Of a DNA stretch of 64,000 nt, positions 58,454 to 64,000 are shown piece after piece. The notes under the pieces are model-generated. The model searched no databases. It saw only the letters and a program-made list of their open reading frames with translations, and had not been told where the DNA came from. How positions within the stretch are numbered: position 1 is the stretch's first letter; the number at the start of each line of letters is the position of its first letter. The stretch is taken from NCBI GenBank assembly GCA_025667525.1, contig CM046879.1, positions 357,301,628 to 357,365,627 of the forward strand, in the 5' to 3' direction. The translations under genes and the position numbers were made by a program. This stretch comes from Glebionis coronaria. Lineage: Eukaryota; Streptophyta; Magnoliopsida; Asterales; Asteraceae.

Positions 58454-61400
58454 AACAGAGGATTTAGGGCATTTAAACGCATTCGGTTGGCGGCGGATGG
58501 TTTACCCAATACAGACTTTCCTTTCATTTTCTCAATGAGTTTTTGTAACTCATTGATGGCTATGTCCCTTTCTTGTAGCTGAGCTTTCAAATCATTTATT
58601 TCGAAACCTTTTTCATTTAATTGACGAAAGGAAGAAGCTGCCATTTCTTGACACTTTTTATGATTACGATATTTATCACCTTTTTGTAAAGCAAGTTCAA
58701 GAGAAATGGAGTGTTTCTCAAGTTGGGAAAAACTTTTCGAAAGTTTGTTATATGACTGAATTTGTTTTGAAATCACTTCTTCAAGATTGCGACATTTCTC
58801 GTCCGTTTCTAACACTAGACATGCTACATGAAAATATTGATCAAGATCGGTATACACACCAAGTATAGCATTCATATGGCCAGCATAGAAATATTCCTTC
58901 GAAAGTCGATCAATTTCGTTAGAAAGTTGGTGTTCTTGTGTCTTTAATTTAGTTTGAAGAAAATCAACTTCATCCTCAAGATATTTAACATAACTTAAAT
59001 CAGTTAACATTTCCTCATTGAGAGCTTTATAAAACATTTCCATGTTTTTTGAAAGATCATCAATTGTTGGAACAATCCATTGTTGAATGACGACTTCTAC
59101 TTGTGGGTTAGGTTTAATATTCCAAATGGTATCCCTAGAAACTTTTTCATAGTCGACGAGACCTTTGTACAAATTTAAAACCCCTTGTTTTATAAACTCA
59201 AATTGCTGAACAATTTTACTTTTCTCATCCCATTTACGTTTTTCATCCAAAATTTGTTTTTCTAACAAAATTGATTGTTTTTTGAAACTCCTTTTTAAAG
59301 AAACTTTCTTTTGGGGTTCATCACTTGGTGGTGGAACACTATTATACATCTTTTGTTCTTTAGAAAGTTCATTTTGAGGAACAAACTTAATATAATTGTC
59401 AGAATCAGAAAGATTTATTAAATCACTTAAGTTTGATCGACTTTCTTCTTGATGACGAATGATTTCGTCGCAGTCCGGTGAAAGCATAAGAGCGAGATTA
59501 TCAACATAACAACCGATATCATAAAGAGTGGGCTTCATAGATTGAACGTTCTTGAGATATTCAGGCTTAACGAAACTCGTTTTCATATTTCTATTGAGCA
59601 TATTCATAGTTTGAATAGACTGACCCGTTTTGTAAACAATGTTGTTTAACGTTTCGAATCTCTTTTCCAAATCAAGAATTTTTTCAATATCCTTTTCTTC
59701 ACGAGTTTTATAAAGCGCAATTTGTTCTTTGTTAACCGACTCTAACTCAGTAATCTGGAGTTTATGTAGCAGCAGTTGTTCTTCAAGTTCCGATATCTTT
59801 TGTTTTGACATATGAATTTCGTGTGTTACTTCAGAACAATATTGTTCGTTGAGCACCTTACGTTCATATACCAAACCATTAGCTATTGCAACTCGTCGAT
59901 CAGCTTCTTTTACATAATAACACTCTTTAAGCCTGTCTATCTCCTCGGCTAAGGATGTGTTTGCTTGCTTCAAACGTTTATTAGCCTCTTTGTTTTCATC
60001 AATTTCACGTTTTAAAGAATCAATAATAGACGCAAGCAAATCACGGTCCTCTTCCGAGTCAGTATCCTGAGTAGCATTTCCGTCATCATTACACATATGA
60101 TGTGAATCCATAGAGATATTGCTATCCTCCGTGTCCATTACATATGTGTCATTGATGCTTTCGGGTTGCTCAGGATGCCATCGTTCATTAGCAAACACAT
60201 TATAGTTATCATGTGATGGTACCTTTTCAAGTGGCTCAGAATCATAGATGGGTCCAGAAGTATCAGCAGTCTCTGGGATCACTTCTTGAATCTTTGCCAT
60301 GTATACATAATGTGCCTCCAACTCTTGATCATCGGCTTTATCATCAGTGTCATCACGCCAGTCAACTTCATCTGCTGTGAGTGGAATCCCTGCTTCTTCT
60401 TTCTTACACAGAAGCATCTTTTCCTTGTGATATCCAGAATCCTTAACCCGTTTTGGCTTCTTACATTCCCTAGCCATGTGCCCAAATCCCTTGCAGTTGA
60501 AGCATTGAATCCCAGTCTTTTGCACAACCGGAGTGCATACAGTATCTCTAGCCCCCACTTAATTTGGCATTCTCTGATTATCATACCTAGCATCACGATC
60601 ATACCTAGGTGCATGATCAACTTACTTATATCTAGCATTTGATGATGATCTGAGGTTGTTGTTGGCAGGTTTGTAGATCTTCTTATAAGTTGTGGTGAGT
60701 AAATACATGAGTTCTTTAATCTTCTTGTCCCTTGAAGTTTGTGCATCATCACTGTCTCCATCTGACTCGGTGTCATACTTTGGAGGTGGAGTGGGGACAA
60801 TTGCTTTTGATTTGTTTCTAGCAGTAGCTAGAGGTTTGGTGGATGAGCTTGATGACCTTGAGGAATGTGTAGGTGGTTGTTGACGAGGAACGGGTTTTGT
60901 TGAAGCAGCAGCCACAAAAGCAATAGAGTTAGCAGACCGTTCTGCCTTTTCAGCCCTTAGTTCATTCACTTCATCCTGATGTCGTTTCAATATATCATAA
61001 AGTTTGTGGTAAGATATAGTCTTGATATCCTCCATTTGTTTGACCAAAGTCACAAACCTTTTCCATTCCGGTTTGAGTTGAAGTAGAAACTGAACATTGG
61101 CATGATGATTGAAGATGGTGCACTGATTTCTGACAAGCTCATTCATCATTTTGTAGAATCTCGAGTAACATGAGTCAATGGATTCATCATCTTCGGATGT
61201 GAATTTTCCAAACTCCCAAAGCAGATTAGTCTCGAGGTCTTGAACATTGATCGACTCACCTTGCTTCAGTCGATGAATTGCATTCCACATTTCCATAGCA
61301 TTAGGACATGCATCAACCGTGTAATAGATATCGTTATCAATCCCAGTGAGTATGTAGTTGACGGCATCAGCTTCAGCTTGGAGGAGTTTCTTTTTCTCTG

Positions 61401-61671
61401 CAGGACATGTGTCAAAATTCTCCATAGCTCGTGTAGTTGATGAAGTACCATCATCTGCTTGTGTGGTAAAGGGTCTGAATTTAAAAACTGGAGGTGGGTT
61501 CTCAAGGCAATGACGAAGAGCGGTTCGGTTCTCCTTAGTTTCGAGAAATCTAAGGAAGCGAGATCTCCACTGAACGTAGCAACCGGTAGTGAGCACAGGT
61601 GGATTTCCATTGCCACCTTGTTCCAGACGAATTTGATTGGCTGTTGCATTGTTGTTGTTGTTATTTGACAT
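58420..61671 (-). pseudogene. gag: Copia Gag with long coiled-coil extension (element E)
   Basis: ATG at 61669-61671. The N-terminal Gag core (YVQWRSRFLRFLETKENR, VDACPNAMEMWNAIHRLKQGESINVQDLETNLLWEFGKF, LQLKPEWKRFVTLVKQ) is of the copia UBN2/DUF4219 kind. After 349 residues come two in-frame TAA codons (60622-60624 and 60559-60561). The same frame then runs 712 residues: a zinc knuckle CFNCKGFGHMAREC (residues 19-32, CX2CX4HX4C), an acidic segment, and then about 500 residues rich in Glu/Lys/Leu heptads that predict extended coiled coil. A Gag of about 1080 residues is unusually long for copia. The single continuous frame with only two stops suggests selection until late. Confidence 0.9.
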
Positions 61672-61914
61672 GGTGATTACTTGTGAATGGATTAGGATCT
61701 TAGTGGATTTTTTGTGATGAGGTGTGGTTTAAAATTTCGAAGTGTTCCAAGAATTTTTTCCAGTCCGACAAAACGGTAAACCGAAAAAATTTGTATCGCC
61801 AAAGTTTGAAATTGAGTTAGAAATAGCCAAAAACTAGTAGGGAAAACATTTGATTTTACTTGATAGTGGCTAAGTCTAATAAGTACTCAAACAAAATTTC
61901 ATCGCAATACCCAT
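61672..61914 (-). other. 5' leader of element E
   Basis: Untranslated sequence upstream of the gag start. I find no TGGTATCAGAGC-type primer site in it, so the true LTR junction lies further up or is lost. Confidence 0.5.
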
Positions 61915-62207
61915 CGCAATATGTGATCGTAACCTTTGATCGCAGTGGGTGATCGTACTCCTTGATCGTAACAATGGATCGTCCTGGTGATCGCACTCCT
62001 TGATCGTAACGGTTGATCGTACTGGTGATCGCACTCCTTGATCGTAACGGCTGATCGTACGGATGATCGCACTCCTTGATCGTAGTGGTTGATCGCACTG
62101 GTGATCGCACTGGTGATCGCAACCCAGATCGTAGTGAGTGATCGCACTCTAGATCGCAGTGAGTGATCGCACTCTGGATCGTAGCGAGTGATCGCACTCT
62201 GGATCGC
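61915..62207. repeat. GATCG minisatellite
   Basis: By count 23 GATCG words in about 290 bp. The left part is in units of about 38 bp (GTGATCGCACTCCTTGATCG...) and the right part in units of about 25 bp (GTGATCGCACTCTGGATCG). It directly abuts the LTR of F. Minus-strand open frames through it are by-products of the repeat. Confidence 0.85.
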
Positions 62208-62783
62208 TGTTGATCCCAAACTTAGATCGATTTAGCTTTGTGTTATCGAGATTAAATCAAGTATAAGACGTAGAGAAACTTTGTGTATTCAACAATCTAA
62301 GTATTATGCGGAAACTAATACTCAGAACGAAGAACAAACAGAATATATGATTACCAAACTTTCACTTTGATTAATAATAACAATGAAAGATTACAATGAA
62401 AGTGTTATGAGATATGTGGAAGAGGTGTATATCAGATGTGTCTTATGTCTAACCCTAAGGCCTCCTTTTATAGGTTTAAGGAGCCTTGTACAAAAAGCTA
62501 AGATAAACTATTTTAGGAAGAGACATAAGATAAACATAACTTATTGACTAAATCTTTTTAAACATTAAGAATATATTCTGAATTCTTATCTTCATATTTT
62601 GTCCACCAGCTTGAAGAATTCATCATTGGCAGATTTAGTCCTTGTCTTTGTCTTGAGATTCTTCTTGTCAACGCCTTGATAATTCTTATCAGCGTCTCAT
62701 CTATCAGCGCCTCGTTTACTCTTGTCAGCGTCCAATTTCCTCTTGTCAGCGTTCCATTTACTTAACTAATTTTATTCCCAACA
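62208..62783 (-). repeat. 3' LTR of element F
   Basis: Minus-strand ends TGTTGGGAATAAAAT...GGGATCAACA; TATAAAAGG on the minus strand at 62464-62472. It contains four GCGCTGA/GCGTTGA-type words near its start (about 62670-62755). Confidence 0.8.
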
Positions 62784-62794
62784 ATCCTCCCCTA
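62784..62794 (-). promoter_or_regulatory. Polypurine tract of F
   Basis: The minus strand reads AGGGGAGGATT before the LTR. Confidence 0.75.
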
Positions 62795-64000
62795 AACTTG
62801 ATATCTACTCTAGTAATCATGTTTCTGAATAAAATAAAATATACAGAGAGGATTCTTACAAATATACTTATCCCTGAATTTGAGTAATAATAAATCTCGA
62901 AAAGTCAATCACTCAAATCCCTTGTATAGTCAGCCTTCACTTGGTCTTAATCATCGTCAGTACCTGTAGTGTCTTTGGAGCTTTCTTTATTACTTTTGTT
63001 ACTCAAATTCGATTGCTCCTCCCCTTTTTAAGACTCCTCTCCAAGATCAATATACAAGGAAGGAACCAAGAACGTCCTCCTGGCATTAGCTTCCAAAACA
63101 ACAAGTCTATCAGTTCAAACAGTGATCCTTGACAATTTGTACCATTTCTATATTATGCTTTTACAAGCTAATATAGATTTTCGTCAACTCCATTAATGTC
63201 AAAGGTTTCATACTGTCCTCATCCACATTCGGGAAATGAATCCTCATTGTTGATTCATAGGACATGGGGATGGACTTACTGATGATAAGACTGACTTGAA
63301 CTGCATTAAAGCTAGTGCCAATAGTCTCAGCCATCTCCATAACACTATACACCCTTGTGAAAGTGATCTCTGCTGCTACTAGATGTCAATCACTAGGAAA
63401 AACATCTCAATGATCATTAGGATTCCAGATATCCAAAAATTTGAAAAATAAAAGGGTGATGAAACATTTTGGGACTATAAAGAAGTTTATCAATGACACC
63501 AGCTAAGATGTCATAGCATAAAATGGACTTGAGAATGGAAAACTTTAGTTAGAACATAAACAAAGGTAATAATCCTAAGGAAATTAACTAGACTCTAATA
63601 AGCAAGAGTGACAAACACTGTTCATGCATACACACATGCAAAAGTATGATAGACACACATGAACTCAAGAGTCCTTTGTTCACAAATGCCCCAAAGAGAA
63701 AGTTAACTCATATAAAACCTTTGCAACTCCCCAAGTAAGCCCAAAAATATATAGCTACCCCAAGTCACCCATACGACCACACCCAATTCTAGGTCAAAAG
63801 TCTTAGCAGCATGCACAGTATATCAACTTTGCATGCTACAGTGCCTCACGAATTAGAAAACTAAATCGTACTCACCAGTGGACACAATCTAGAATTGTGA
63901 TAAGAGTGCTCTAAGAGTACCCAAAAACCTAAAGGTTTACCTCCCCTTAATAGAAGCATACAAATCATTATATGTGAAGAAGCAAAAATTTATCTCAAGA
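62795..64000 (-). other. 3' untranslated part of F
   Basis: No coding sequence recognised. A second purine tract (minus strand AAAAAGGGGAGGAG, about 63016-63029) lies here, as in other long copia 3' regions. A 63-codon frame at 63161-63352 has no recognisable motif. Confidence 0.5.

Larger units (their letters stand above)
9652..62207 (-). mobile_element. Element E: old Ty1/copia retrotransposon hosting other insertions
   Basis: In minus-strand order this holds a leader (62207-61672), gag with a long coiled coil (61671-58420), protease and GAG-pre-integrase (to 57181), [element A], integrase (25357-24560), RT and RNase H (24259-22358), and a long 3' untranslated part (22357-22131, [element C], 12428-10018). 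A PPT and 3' LTR (9652-10017) close it. Continuity is shown at both gaps. The integrase frame resumes exactly across A after removing one AGACC copy, and a roughly 150-bp tandem repeat resumes across C. Domain order PR-INT-RT-RH defines copia. The long Gag and several GGGGGAG tracts in the 3' part resemble Sireviruses, but lineage is uncertain. The 5' LTR and primer site are not seen. Confidence 0.8.
62208..64000 (-). mobile_element. Element F: 3' end of another Ty1/copia element
   Basis: Minus strand: 3' LTR 62208-62783 preceded by a PPT (62784-62794) and at least 1.2 kb of 3' untranslated sequence running off the right edge. Its LTR is unrelated to the LTR of E. It probably inserted into the 5' leader or LTR of E, but no target duplication can be tested. 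Confidence 0.7.

Noticed and set aside
61856..62219. Two overlapping minus-strand frames with repeated SAITHCDLECDH/RSPVRS words
   Set aside because: Produced by the GATCG minisatellite; two frames are open at once, as expected for a repeat without stop words.
63161..63352. 63-codon minus-strand frame in the 3' region of F
   Set aside because: No recognisable motif; expected by chance in untranslated sequence.

Overview
This window is plant nuclear DNA made almost entirely of LTR retrotransposons nested inside one another. I found no convincing host gene, rRNA, functional tRNA or CRISPR array. The lineages are Athila-type Ty3/gypsy, a chromovirus-like Ty3/gypsy family and Ty1/copia with a long coiled-coil Gag. 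That mix fits a large, repeat-rich eudicot genome. The copia Gag and RT look to me like those of Asteraceae, but this rests on memory and is a weak inference. The setting suggests heterochromatin.

Layout from left to right. (G) 1-6474, minus strand: an Athila-like element cut by the left edge, with broken gag, a tRNA-Asp-type primer site and a 3.76-kb LTR. (H) 6480 to about 9651, minus strand: an old chromovirus relict, recognisable only by its integrase around 6917-7480. (E) 9652 to at least 61671, minus strand: an old Ty1/copia element with broken gag-PR-INT-RT-RH that hosts most later insertions. (C) 12429-22125, plus strand: a gypsy element with 2.5-kb LTRs and a dead internal region, inserted in the 3' untranslated part of E (TSD TTTAT). 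(A) 25358-57175, plus strand: an Athila-like element with only gag and protease, inserted in the pol of E (TSD AGACC). (B) 25560-36455, minus strand: a second gag-protease-only Athila-like element in an LTR-internal-LTR-internal-partial LTR arrangement, inserted in the 5' LTR of A (TSD ACAAA). (D) 39882-49238, minus strand: a younger relative of C inserted in the gag of A (TSD GTCAT). (F) 62208 to beyond 64000, minus strand: the 3' LTR and 3' untranslated part of another copia element, next to a GATCG-rich minisatellite.

The order of events reads directly from the nesting: E first, then A and C into E, then B and D into A. Three of the best-preserved families (A, B and C/D) lack a usable reverse transcriptase or integrase yet have duplicated cleanly with perfect target-site duplications, so they were probably moved in trans by enzymes from autonomous relatives.

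The most unusual signals are noncoding: a CTTATCCGGAA array inside both full LTRs of B; a hairpin array with compensating stem changes in the leaders of C and D; terminal hairpins at the LTR starts of A, B and G; antisense tRNA-like modules in the LTRs of A and G; doubled hairpin-plus-polypurine modules in C and D; and unusual TAAT...ATTA LTR ends in A.
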